Part shown: positions 42,860 through 51,385 of the stretch, piece after piece | Numbering within the stretch: the stretch's first letter is position 1 | Layout: every line of letters begins with the position of its first letter | From: Chryseobacterium gleum | GTDB lineage: Bacteria; Bacteroidota; Bacteroidia; Flavobacteriales_D; Crocinitomicaceae | Direction: 5' to 3' | Assembly: GCA_945897565.1 (NCBI GenBank) | Contig: CAMDFN010000014.1 | Span: forward strand, 1 to 57,318 | Length of the DNA: 57,318 nucleotides | The notes under the pieces: generated by a model | Databases searched by the model: none | What the model saw: only the letters and a program-made list of their open reading frames with translations | Told to the model about the DNA's origin: nothing | Made by a program: the position numbers and the translations under genes

Positions 42860-43529
42860 CTGATTTATCTATCAGTTGCCCATCGAACACCTCTAAAATA
42901 CGACCCGGATAGTGGCGCACCGTTTGCATATCGTGGGTAGCCATTAAAATGGCTGTGTTTTCCTCTTTAGCAACTGCCAAAAGCAGCTCCATAATTTCTT
43001 TTGACGTTTCTGGGTCTAGATTACCTGTTGGTTCGTCGGCTAAGATCAGCGCAGGTTGATTGAGTAGTGCACGTGCAATAGACACGCGTTGTTGTTCTCC
43101 TCCGGAGAGCATATGTGGAAATGAATTGGCCTTTTGCTCAATGCCAACCAGCTGTAGGCAATTGAGTGCACGTTGTTCCATTAATTTTTTGTCTTTCCAT
43201 CCTGTTGCACCCAAGACAAACTTGAGGTTGTCTAGCACATTGCGGTCGGTGAGTAATTGAAAATCTTGAAAAACGATGCCAATTTTTCGGCGCAAAAAAG
43301 GAATATCCTTGCGTTTAAGGCCCTTGAGGGTGTAACCACATACTTCACCCTCGCCCTCTAACAATGGAATTTCAGCATAGAGTGTTTTGAGCAAACTGCT
43401 CTTCCCACTTCCGGTTTTACCGATTAAATAGGCAAAGGATTGTGCGGCAAGTTCAAGCTGAACGTTTGCCAAGATCAGTTGATCTTGTTGGTAAATATTG
43501 GCTGCTGCCAGCGAGATGACATTTGACAC
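42849..43529 (-). CDS. ftsE: FtsE-like ABC transporter ATP-binding protein
   Basis: A 226-residue ABC ATPase. Walker A GKTGSGKSSLL, Q-loop FQDFQLL, signature LSGGEQQRVSIARAL and Walker B LILADEPTGNLDPE followed by ATHDMQTV are all intact. The order and the sequence IGIVFQDFQLLTDRNVLDNL are typical of FtsE, which pairs with the membrane protein FtsX to control cell-wall hydrolases at the septum. No ftsX gene is adjacent on either side, which is common in Bacteroidota where it lies elsewhere. LolD or another MacB-type ATPase remains possible. The start ATG 43529 follows a 140-base gap. Confidence 0.82.
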   Translation of the reverse strand: MSNVISLAAANIYQQDQLILANVQLELAAQSFAYLIGKTGSGKSSLLKTLYAEIPLLEGEGEVCGYTLKGLKRKDIPFLRRKIGIVFQDFQLLTDRNVLDNLKFVLGATGWKDKKLMEQRALNCLQLVGIEQKANSFPHMLSGGEQQRVSIARALLNQPALILADEPTGNLDPETSKEIMELLLAVAKEENTAILMATHDMQTVRHYPGRILEVFDGQLIDKSAIS

Positions 43530-43669
43530 GAGTTCTAATTTTAGACAAATGTGTTCAATAAGTCGTAACCATTTATCAAAAGCTCCGATTTTATCTTAAC
43601 AAATTCAGGTTTAAAACTTTTGCCTGCTAGGGGCAAGTTGGGCCTGCGCCCCCATTAATTTTACAATCT

Positions 43670-46600
43670 ATGAATCGTAACTTGCGTTGTCTTGTCTTCC
43701 TGCTCTGCTTCCCATTATTTTATTGGGCTCAGGAGTCCGTTAAATATAGCGGAGAAAATGCAGCATTTTTCAATGCTGAAGAATTATTTACCAAAGCTCA
43801 GTATGCTGCTGCCAAGCAAGAGTTTCGGGTTTTTATTGACGGCTGCCACATCCAGCAGCGCAATGAGCACGACCCGTACTTGATCAAGGCACATTACTAT
43901 GAAGGGATGTCGGCACTAAAGTTGTATCACAACGATGCCATTCCATTATTGGAGCAATTCAATAAAACCTATCCAGAAAATAACTTCAGAAATGAAATTG
44001 CAATTGGGGTAGGATCGTATTATTTTCAGTCAGAGGATTACCTGAACGCCCAAGTGGCGTTTGCTCAAATCAATTTATCGGGGCTGAGTTCAGAACAAAA
44101 AGAAGAGGTTTTGTTCAAATTAGGTTATTCCGCTTATCAAAATGAGGATCAAGATGCCGCTTACTTGGCGTTCAAGGACATCAAAGACGGCAGCACGCAA
44201 TATGCCAAGCCGGCATTGTACTATTACGCCCACATTAGTTACGTACGTTCGGCTTTGCAAGAGGCCCTAGAAGGGTTTCAGGCCCTACAAAAAGACTCCA
44301 CTTTCTGCGGGGTTGTACCGTATTACATCGCTCAAATTTTGTACAAACAAAATAAGTATCAAGAAGTCATTGATTTTGCACCAACGGTCTTGAACTGTGG
44401 ATTTGTCAATAATGAGTTTGATATACAGCACATTATTGGCAACGCTTATTATCAATTGAGCAAATATGAGTTGGCGCTTCCGTTTTTAGAGCGTTACCAC
44501 CAAAATGCGCGCGGCACCCGCGACGACTACTACGAGTTGGGCTTTGCGTACTATAAAACCAAGCAGTACGAGAAAGCCATCAAAAATTTTGACCGTGTTA
44601 CACGTGTACAAGACAGCTTGTGTCATATTGCCATGTATCAAATTGGAGATGCTTACTTACAACTCAACAAACTCTTGCCAGCCCGAAGTGCTTTTGAGCG
44701 TGCCGCCGAAATGACTTTTTTGCCACAGATCAAGGAAGATGCCTTATTTCAGTTTGCTGTTTTATCGTTCAAGGTGGATATCAATCCTTACGATGAATCT
44801 GTAAGAGCCTTTGAAAACTACTTGAGCCAATATCCAGATTCAAAAAGAAAACGCGATGTGTATCAATATTTGGTCAATGTGTATACCAACACCTCCAATT
44901 TTGCCAAGGCTTTAGAGTCCATCGAAAAACTTGCTTCCAAAGATGCACAACTCAAAAAAGTATATCAAACGGTGGCTTTTAATTATGGTGTAGAGCTCTT
45001 TCAGAAAAGCCAACTTACAGAGGCTTATGAGGCTTTCAAACGCGTAGATACCTATCCAATGGACCCGCAAATGGTGGCGCTTTCCCGCTATTGGATGGCC
45101 GATATCTCTTTTAGGAAAAAAGAATTGCCGCAGGCAATTAACATGTACCGCGACTTCATCAATTCGCCTGCCTCTAACTCTTTACCAGAGAAAGTGGATG
45201 CTTACTACAACATTGGTTATGCTTATTTTGAACAAGGCAAGCGAGATGAAGCGATTCAGTCTTTTAGAACATATCTACAGCTCAATCCAGAGAAAGCGCT
45301 TAAAGTCTTAGATGCAACTTTCCGCATTGCCGACGCATATTATGTCAACAAGCAAAACTTGCAGGCCATTCAATATTACCAGCAGGCCTACAACCTCAAC
45401 TCAGCACTCAACGACAAAGCGCTGTTTTACTTGGCAAAGGCACAAGGGTTCAACGGACAATTAGCAGAAAAAGCACTTACCTTGAGCAAATTGCTCAAAG
45501 AAGAGCCTGTTTCAAAATACCGCATGAACGCGCAGTATGAATTAGCGAGAACTTACATGTCTCAACTCAATTACGATGAAGCGCTGACTACTTATCAGTC
45601 TTTTTTATCAGAATTCCCTAAATCACCTTATTTGCTCGATGTTCAACTAGATATCGCCGATATTTATTACAAAAAATGGGATTATCTGAAGTCGGAAGCG
45701 GCTTACCTCGACATCTTAGCCAATTACGAGCAGCAAAGAGAGGTGTGCAAGAAGGTTGTCATGAACTTGATCGATGTGTATAATGCCCAAAAGAAACCCG
45801 ATATGGCCTCTGAGGTAATTGACCGCTATCCTTGCGCCAATATCTCAACAGAAGAAAAAGAAAACATCTTCTATTCACCTGCACTTGCAGCCTATGAAGA
45901 CACCAATTTTAGAGAAGCAGTGGAGAAATTTGAAATCTACCTTTCTAAATTTCCGAATGGGCGTTATGTCAATGAAACGTATTTCTACTATGGCAATAGC
46001 TTGCTGAAGACCAAAGATTCTAGTGCAGCTATCACACAATTTGAGAAGTATTTGGCTACCTCAGTAACCACTTATGCAGAATATGCAGCAGCGAAGACAG
46101 CGGCTCATTATTACATGATAAAGAACTACGAGAAAGCGCTGCAGTATTACCAAAAATTGGAGGCAGTTGCCGCCAAACCAACAAGTACTTTTGAAGCCAA
46201 ATTAGGTATTATGCGCTGTGCATTTATGGTGGCCAATTATAATTTAGCCAAAGAAAATGCGCGTTTTGTGTTGGACAATGCTGCTATTACGCCGCAACTC
46301 AAAGTAGAAGCAGAGTATGCAACTGGCCTCTCAAATTATCATTTAAAGCAATATGAAGAAGCTAAACCCTCTTTAGAATGGTTGGTCAAGAATACCACCA
46401 CTTCTATGGGCTCAGAGGCAAAGTATTTATTGGCCGACATCTATTTTGGTCAGCAAATGTACGACGAAGCAGAAGCGGAAATCAAAGCCTTGCTCAAAAT
46501 GAAACCTAGCTACAACTATTGGGTAGCGAAGGGCTTGCTTTTACAGACCCGCGTGCATATCAGCCGCGAGGACTTGTTTCAAGCAGAGCAAACGCTCAAA

Positions 46601-46744
46601 TCCGTAATGGACTTTTATCCCGATCAGCAAGACGGCGTCTTGGCAGAGGCATCAGACTTATGGGATGAGCTCATGCAGCTCAAAAACCCGCCGGCAAACG
46701 AAGAACCGCAACCAGAAATGAAAATTGAAATCAACGAAGAGTAA
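43670..46744 (+). CDS. Large exported TPR-repeat protein
   Basis: A 1024-residue protein with a signal peptide (LVFLLCFPLFYWAQ) and tetratricopeptide repeats along nearly its entire length: for example AYYKTKQYEKAIKNFDRV, AYFEQGKRDEAIQSFRTYLQ, TYMSQLNYDEALTTYQSFL, NYEKALQYYQKLEAV, DIYFGQQMYDEAEAEIKALL. I estimate over 20 units in groups separated by less regular helices. The C-terminus is short and acidic (EEPQPEMKIEINEE). It is probably periplasmic and acts as a scaffold. The next gene, 3 bases later, encodes an outer-membrane barrel, so the two products may work together. A near-consensus TAATTTTA lies at 43656-43663. Confidence 0.82.
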   Translation: MNRNLRCLVFLLCFPLFYWAQESVKYSGENAAFFNAEELFTKAQYAAAKQEFRVFIDGCHIQQRNEHDPYLIKAHYYEGMSALKLYHNDAIPLLEQFNKTYPENNFRNEIAIGVGSYYFQSEDYLNAQVAFAQINLSGLSSEQKEEVLFKLGYSAYQNEDQDAAYLAFKDIKDGSTQYAKPALYYYAHISYVRSALQEALEGFQALQKDSTFCGVVPYYIAQILYKQNKYQEVIDFAPTVLNCGFVNNEFDIQHIIGNAYYQLSKYELALPFLERYHQNARGTRDDYYELGFAYYKTKQYEKAIKNFDRVTRVQDSLCHIAMYQIGDAYLQLNKLLPARSAFERAAEMTFLPQIKEDALFQFAVLSFKVDINPYDESVRAFENYLSQYPDSKRKRDVYQYLVNVYTNTSNFAKALESIEKLASKDAQLKKVYQTVAFNYGVELFQKSQLTEAYEAFKRVDTYPMDPQMVALSRYWMADISFRKKELPQAINMYRDFINSPASNSLPEKVDAYYNIGYAYFEQGKRDEAIQSFRTYLQLNPEKALKVLDATFRIADAYYVNKQNLQAIQYYQQAYNLNSALNDKALFYLAKAQGFNGQLAEKALTLSKLLKEEPVSKYRMNAQYELARTYMSQLNYDEALTTYQSFLSEFPKSPYLLDVQLDIADIYYKKWDYLKSEAAYLDILANYEQQREVCKKVVMNLIDVYNAQKKPDMASEVIDRYPCANISTEEKENIFYSPALAAYEDTNFREAVEKFEIYLSKFPNGRYVNETYFYYGNSLLKTKDSSAAITQFEKYLATSVTTYAEYAAAKTAAHYYMIKNYEKALQYYQKLEAVAAKPTSTFEAKLGIMRCAFMVANYNLAKENARFVLDNAAITPQLKVEAEYATGLSNYHLKQYEEAKPSLEWLVKNTTTSMGSEAKYLLADIYFGQQMYDEAEAEIKALLKMKPSYNYWVAKGLLLQTRVHISREDLFQAEQTLKSVMDFYPDQQDGVLAEASDLWDELMQLKNPPANEEPQPEMKIEINEE

Positions 46745-46747
46745 GCC

Positions 46748-48469
46748 ATGAAAGCACTGATCAGCACGTTCGTTTTTCTCCTGACTGGGCTCCATATTTG
46801 GGCACAACAAGGAGAGACTATCACCGTTTATACCATTACCAATCAGCAAGTAGAACCCGCTACCCGCATATTGGAAAACCCAAAAATCATCGATTCTGTC
46901 AAGGCTACTGCCGTCAAAGATTATCCGTTATTGTTTTTTCAGGCAGAGACCAAAATTTTACTGGATACCATCGAAGCCGCTACAGTAGAAACTTCTGAGA
47001 AGTTGGCTAGGTTGTATCCTTTTTATGTGAAGGCGGGCATTGGATCGGTCATTATGCCACTCGGCGAGATATACTATACGTCTGAGCGCTCTAGAAACAT
47101 GGTTTATGGTGCGCATCTCAAGCACTTGAGTTCATTTGGCGACATCAAAGACCGCTCCAAGGTCATTTATGCCCCTGCACAATACGACCGCAGTTCGGCC
47201 AATGCTTATTTTGGCCTCAACGAACGCAATTATCAGCTCAAAGTTGATGGAAATTATAGCAACAACGGCTTTCATTACTATGGCATTCCCAGCGACACAA
47301 TCGCTGCGGATAGCATCGCACAGCGCTTTCAGCTGATGAAGGGCGCAGTGGAATATGTTTTGTTGCGCGGCGACTCCGCTAAGCTCAATTTGTCTTTTCA
47401 GGCAAATTACCAGCATTTCTTAACCCTCCCGAGCGACTCCACAAAAATTTGGCGCAGCAAAGAAGATAACTTTGCCTTCAAAACCCGCGGCTGGTACAAT
47501 TACAAGAATGAGCACTTTTATGCCGATTTAGGCCTGCGCTACAACGGCTACAAACGCGGTATTTTAGATAGTGTTTACGCCATTGGCGACACCGGTTTTG
47601 TGGTGAACAACAACATCATCGATTTCAAGCCAGGCGTCTGGACCCAAGCCTTGAGCGAGCGCCTAAAAGTAGAGCTTGGCGTCACCATTACTGCTGACAT
47701 CGGCCAACTCGGCACAGACTTTTTTGTATATCCAAATGCGGAGTTCAAGTATGCGATGTTCAACAATATCTTTATTCCTTATATTGGTTTAAGAGGCGGG
47801 CTCAAGCAAAATACTTTACAGGGGCTTACACAGGCTAATCCGTTTATCCGTACCACTATTGCTTTGCGCAACGAGCACAATCCATATGATATCTACGCGG
47901 GTTTCAAAGGCTCGCTGAGCAAAACCCTGAGCTTCAATGTGGGGGTACACTTCTTACATATTGAGAACAAAGCCTTTTTTGTGACCGATACTTTAGCCGC
48001 TTTCGACAACTACCTCACCGTGATTTACGATACACTGAACCAAACAACCTTTGAAGGTTCGATGAGTTATCAAGCTGGTGAGAAATTGAAAATTGATGTG
48101 TTGGGCCGCTACAACATGTATCAGTTGTATCACAACGCCTTTGCTTGGAACCTACCGGTGCTGCAGTTTACGGCACGGGGCGCTTACAACTTATACGATA
48201 AATTTTATGCCCAAATTGATGCCAATGTAGAAACGGGTCGTAAAGCGCTCGTGCGTGCAGGCGCCCCAGATGCACAACTCGAAGGCACACAGACTTATGT
48301 AGACCTCGGGGCAATTGTCGATGTCAATTTAGGTTTAGAGTACCGCTATACGCCAAGAGTTTCTTTGTTTTTACAAGCCAATAATTTAGCTGCTCAGCGC
48401 TATAACCGCTGGTATAGTTACCCGGTTCAGCCTTTTCAAGTCATGGGCGGCATTACGGCACGTTTCTAA
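46748..48469 (+). CDS. TonB-dependent-receptor-like outer-membrane beta-barrel without a plug
   Basis: A 573-residue protein with a signal peptide (MKALISTFVFLLTGLHIWAQ). About 80 residues after it are soluble and contain no recognisable plug domain; from about residue 95 on, alternating strands fill the protein (YQLKVDGNYSNNGFHYYG; RGWYNYKNEHFYADLGLRYNG; LSFNVGVHFLHIENKAFFV), ending in VDVNLGLEYRYTPRVSLFLQ, YNRWYSYPVQPFQVMGGI and a terminal Phe, which are TonB-receptor-like features. With no plug it is unlikely to be a standard energised importer. Cotranscribed with the TPR protein before it and, by a TAATG overlap, with the oxidoreductase after it. Confidence 0.75.
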   Translation: MKALISTFVFLLTGLHIWAQQGETITVYTITNQQVEPATRILENPKIIDSVKATAVKDYPLLFFQAETKILLDTIEAATVETSEKLARLYPFYVKAGIGSVIMPLGEIYYTSERSRNMVYGAHLKHLSSFGDIKDRSKVIYAPAQYDRSSANAYFGLNERNYQLKVDGNYSNNGFHYYGIPSDTIAADSIAQRFQLMKGAVEYVLLRGDSAKLNLSFQANYQHFLTLPSDSTKIWRSKEDNFAFKTRGWYNYKNEHFYADLGLRYNGYKRGILDSVYAIGDTGFVVNNNIIDFKPGVWTQALSERLKVELGVTITADIGQLGTDFFVYPNAEFKYAMFNNIFIPYIGLRGGLKQNTLQGLTQANPFIRTTIALRNEHNPYDIYAGFKGSLSKTLSFNVGVHFLHIENKAFFVTDTLAAFDNYLTVIYDTLNQTTFEGSMSYQAGEKLKIDVLGRYNMYQLYHNAFAWNLPVLQFTARGAYNLYDKFYAQIDANVETGRKALVRAGAPDAQLEGTQTYVDLGAIVDVNLGLEYRYTPRVSLFLQANNLAAQRYNRWYSYPVQPFQVMGGITARF

Positions 48470-49494
48470 TGCAAACTGAAGGATTTGTCTTAGTCGATAT
48501 CGGTGCTTCAAATGAAGCTTTTCAGCTCCAAGCCATAACACTTTCACCACTCCAAAGCGATGAGGTGCTGATAGAATCCGAAGCTTTTGGACTCAATTAT
48601 GCAGATGTTATGGCGCGCTTGGGTTTGTACCGCGAGGCGCCCCCAAGACCCTGTGTGCTGGGTTATGAACTTGTTGGGCGCATCACCGAAGTTGGTTCAG
48701 CTGTGGACCCCTCATTGGTGGGCCAGCGCGTCTTGGCTTTTGCGCGTTTTGGTGCGTATGCGCGGCATGCCAAAACCACTTCAAATGCAATAGTTCCAAT
48801 CGCCGATATGCCCGCTCAAGAAGCACTGCCTTTTGCTACGCAAGGCGTAACGGCACACTACATGGCCGAAGTACTTTCTCCCATTCAGGCACATGACCGC
48901 GTTTTAGTGCATGCAGCTGCAGGTGGTGTAGGAAGTTTTTTGGTGCAGTTGGCCAAGCGCAAGGGCGCCGTTGTTTACGGCAAAATTGGCAGCGACTCAA
49001 AGATAGCATATCTTCAATCTTTAGGGGTGGATCTAATTGTAAATTACAAAAAAGAAGCTTATTTCAAGACCTTAGCAACGCATTTAGGGCAGCAAAAACT
49101 CACTGCTTCTTTTAATGCAGTAGGTGGCAAAACCGCAAAAACAGATTTGAAATTACTGGGCCCAGGGGGCAGGTTGTTTCTTTTTGGCGGCGCAGATTTA
49201 GCCACTAGAAAAGGGCTTTTTGGCAAATTGTCGTTTTTGTGGGAGATGGGCATTGTTTTGCCTATAGGCCTGATGATGCAGTCAAAAAATCTTTTGGGTG
49301 TCAATATGCTCAAAATTGCAGAAGCGCATCCGCAAGTGATTCAAAATAGCATGGCAGAAATGCTGCGCTTGTATCACAACGGTGAACTTCAGCTCCCACA
49401 CATATCTACTTATCATTTTAGTCAGTTTACCGAAGCCCATGATGCGCTTGGTTTGGGGCAAACAACAGGAAAAATAGTGGTGAGTTGGATTTAA
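48469..49494 (+). CDS. Quinone-oxidoreductase-like MDR-family enzyme (VAT-1-like)
   Basis: A 341-residue medium-chain dehydrogenase/reductase without zinc ligands. N-terminal GroES-like domain with EAFGLNYADVMARLGLY and PCVLGYELVGRITEVGS; NAD(P)H-binding domain with the nucleotide loop AAAGGVGSFLVQLAKRKGA; PQVIQNSMAEMLRLYHNGEL near the end. These features are of zeta-crystallin/VAT-1-like quinone or enone reductases that use NADPH. Substrate unknown. The start overlaps the barrel gene stop by one base (TAATG). Its 3' end overlaps by 4 bases the end of the small minus-strand gene. Confidence 0.84.
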   Translation: MQTEGFVLVDIGASNEAFQLQAITLSPLQSDEVLIESEAFGLNYADVMARLGLYREAPPRPCVLGYELVGRITEVGSAVDPSLVGQRVLAFARFGAYARHAKTTSNAIVPIADMPAQEALPFATQGVTAHYMAEVLSPIQAHDRVLVHAAAGGVGSFLVQLAKRKGAVVYGKIGSDSKIAYLQSLGVDLIVNYKKEAYFKTLATHLGQQKLTASFNAVGGKTAKTDLKLLGPGGRLFLFGGADLATRKGLFGKLSFLWEMGIVLPIGLMMQSKNLLGVNMLKIAEAHPQVIQNSMAEMLRLYHNGELQLPHISTYHFSQFTEAHDALGLGQTTGKIVVSWI

Positions 49495-49733
49495 GCCTTG
49501 GCGCTAAACAACCCTTTGAGGAAATTGAATATTGGTTTGCGGAACAAAAACACCAAGATAAGGTAGGGGATGAGCATCAGGTAGAGGATGCCGCCATTGA
49601 TGTTATTTGCAAAGCTGTTTTCATCTAGACCGCCGCCTTGTTCGGCGAGCAATTTGCATTGTGAGCATTGTGCAACGATTTGCTGAGTGCTCAAAAGCAC
49701 GGATAAGGCAAGGAGAAAGAGACTACGCTTCAT
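49491..49733 (-). CDS. Small exported membrane protein, uncharacterised
   Basis: An 80-residue protein with an N-terminal signal peptide (MKRSLFLLALSVLLSTQQIVAQ) followed by CSQCKLLAEQGG, a CxxC pair directly after the likely cleavage site, then a single membrane helix (ILYLMLIPYLILVFLF) and a basic tail (RKPIFNFLKGLFSAKA). The CxxC could bind metal or haem or be redox active, but the motif is too short to decide. I recall similar proteins being common in Flavobacteriia. It has its own TAnnTTTG box at 49751-49758 in the divergent gap. Confidence 0.65.
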   Translation of the reverse strand: MKRSLFLLALSVLLSTQQIVAQCSQCKLLAEQGGGLDENSFANNINGGILYLMLIPYLILVFLFRKPIFNFLKGLFSAKA

Positions 49734-49750
49734 GGCTATTATTTACGTTA

Positions 49751-49758
49751 CAAAATTA
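49751..49758 (-). promoter_or_regulatory. Promoter -7 box TAATTTTG (minus strand)
   Basis: A perfect TAnnTTTG read on the minus strand, 17 bases before ATG 49733. It is back to back with the plus-strand box at 49786-49793; the two starts share a 64-base gap. Confidence 0.5.
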
Positions 49759-49785
49759 CGCAAGATAGAATCCAAATCAAAATCT

Positions 49786-49793
49786 TAATTTTG
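49786..49793 (+). promoter_or_regulatory. Promoter -7 box TAATTTTG (plus strand)
   Basis: A perfect TAnnTTTG exactly four bases before ATG 49798 of the TPR lipoprotein, so the message is probably leaderless. Confidence 0.6.
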
Positions 49794-49797
49794 TGAC

Positions 49798-50793
49798 ATG
49801 CGCAGTTTCTTTTTATTCTTTTTGAGTGGCTTATTATTCGTTGCTTGCGGCAACCCAGATCAGGCAGCTCTTAAAAAACAAAGCCTTGACCAACTTTTGG
49901 CAGCTCACCCAGATTCTCTGGAGTTGCTCATTGAAAAGGGCAACAATCTCATGGATTCTCTTGCCTTTGACAAAGCCCTCAACTACGGCGCAAAAGCATT
50001 CAGACTAGACTCCAATAATACCGAAGCACGCGTTTTGTATGCTGAGTGCCTCATCAATAAGCCCAACCGCAGCGCCGACGATATCTTTCGTGCCTTTACG
50101 ATGTACCGCAACTTGGTGAAGAAAGCGCCTAAAAATGTACCAGCATTGATCGGTTTAGCCAATACGTTGGTGTTGCTCAATGACCACGATGCCGCATTTA
50201 AATACATTAACAAAGCACTGCGCCTAGACAAAACCTACCGAGATGCTTACATCCTCAAAGGCACTATTTATAAACTAGAAAACAATGTTAAGCTGGCTAT
50301 TTCCTCTTATGAAACAGCGGTGCAGCAAGACCCTAATTACTACATGACTTACCTTTTACTGGGGTCTTTATATGAATATGAAAACAACCCTATTTGCATC
50401 GAGAAATACATGACCGCCTTTCAACTCCAACCCAAAAATACGGAAGTGATTTACGCACTCGCTTATGCAAAAGAGAAATTTGGCCAACCTGCAGCAGCCC
50501 AGCGCTTGTACCGCAAAATGACGAAAGTCGACTCTACTTTTGCCGACGGTTATTTTCACTTAGGCTATTTGGCGCAGTTCACCTACAATCAGCCTGATAG
50601 CGCGATGTATTTTTACAAAAAAGCGGTGAAGGTCAATGCGCAACACTTGCCATCTTATCACAATATTGGCTTACTCTACGAAGACCGCAACGATCTCACG
50701 AATGCGCTCTTTAGTTACGCTAAAGCCTTAAAAGTAGATTCTACCTATCAGCTGTCCAAAGACCGCGTGAAAGTTTTGCGCAAACGCATATGA
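49798..50793 (+). CDS. TPR-repeat lipoprotein
   Basis: A 331-residue protein with a signal sequence and lipobox FVAC (Cys 17). The rest is a run of TPR units: ALIGLANTLVLLNDHDAAFKYINKAL, AYILKGTIYKLENNVKLAISSYETAV, YLLLGSLYEYENNPICIEKYM, GYFHLGYLAQFTYNQPDSAMYFYKKAV, SYHNIGLLYEDRNDLTNALFSYAKAL (each shown only in part here). It is predicted to sit in the outer membrane facing the periplasm and act as a binding scaffold. Its stop overlaps the next gene's start (ATGA). Confidence 0.78.
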   Translation: MRSFFLFFLSGLLFVACGNPDQAALKKQSLDQLLAAHPDSLELLIEKGNNLMDSLAFDKALNYGAKAFRLDSNNTEARVLYAECLINKPNRSADDIFRAFTMYRNLVKKAPKNVPALIGLANTLVLLNDHDAAFKYINKALRLDKTYRDAYILKGTIYKLENNVKLAISSYETAVQQDPNYYMTYLLLGSLYEYENNPICIEKYMTAFQLQPKNTEVIYALAYAKEKFGQPAAAQRLYRKMTKVDSTFADGYFHLGYLAQFTYNQPDSAMYFYKKAVKVNAQHLPSYHNIGLLYEDRNDLTNALFSYAKALKVDSTYQLSKDRVKVLRKRI

Positions 50794-51356
50794 AAAAGGC
50801 CCTAGTAGTCAGCGAAATTCTCGGCGATTTTCTTTTGCCTCTGTTGGGTTATATTTGGTGGGGCTGGGACCTCTATTTCATTTTGCTTTTCATCATTTTT
50901 GACCTGAGCATACGCTTGTTTTTTGCGTTCTTTCGCAAAGAAACCCGCAGCGCGCAATTGCTTTTGCGTCCTTCTTTGTTTTACTTGAGTTTTATAATTG
51001 TTGGTCATTTTTACATTGTCCTGACTGAACCCACTTGGCGCTTTATTGCAGCCTTTTCTGATTTTTTCTGGTACGAAGATTTTTTTATTCCACAGGGCCT
51101 CATTCTAATTCCTTTGCTTATTTACACCGAACGCTCTCGGCAGCGCATGGAGCTGCTCACAACCGGTGCCTATGATGCAGTAGCTCAAGTGAAAAAATTG
51201 GGTTCTCGCTTGTTGGCTGCCAGCATTATTTTGATGCTGATGTCGGTCTGTTTGGCACTTTTTGCCTGGTCTGAAAATGTAGAAATTATTTTCTTTTTGA
51301 GCGCTTGGTTACTCATGATCATTTCTGAAAATAAAGCCGCTTTTTTAAAGGACTAA
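50790..51356 (+). CDS. Uncharacterised multi-pass membrane protein
   Basis: A 188-residue protein with about five or six hydrophobic segments: about 10-45 (two close segments around [20 protein letters not shown]), 62-80, 95-115 and, after a soluble stretch ([20 protein letters not shown]), a pair at about 138-182. There is no motif I recognise. Aromatic residues are frequent at segment ends, as usual for inner-membrane proteins. Coupled by ATGA to the TPR lipoprotein gene, so it may be its membrane partner. Confidence 0.6.
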   Translation: MKKALVVSEILGDFLLPLLGYIWWGWDLYFILLFIIFDLSIRLFFAFFRKETRSAQLLLRPSLFYLSFIIVGHFYIVLTEPTWRFIAAFSDFFWYEDFFIPQGLILIPLLIYTERSRQRMELLTTGAYDAVAQVKKLGSRLLAASIILMLMSVCLALFAWSENVEIIFFLSAWLLMIISENKAAFLKD

Positions 51357-51362
51357 ATTCTG

Positions 51363-51370
51363 TATTTTTG
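51363..51370 (+). promoter_or_regulatory. Promoter -7 box TATTTTTG
   Basis: A perfect TAnnTTTG 15 bases before ATG 51386 of the carboxyltransferase. It overlaps an in-frame TTG (51368) that could have been taken as an earlier start, which argues for the ATG. Confidence 0.52.
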
Positions 51371-51385
51371 TTGTTCAAGAACACT

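Noticed and set aside
43630-43652. GC-rich hairpin (GGGGC/GCCCC) before the TPR gene as a riboswitch or attenuator
   Set aside because: Two competing short stems in about 25 bases, no T run and no resemblance to a known riboswitch; chance pairing cannot be excluded.
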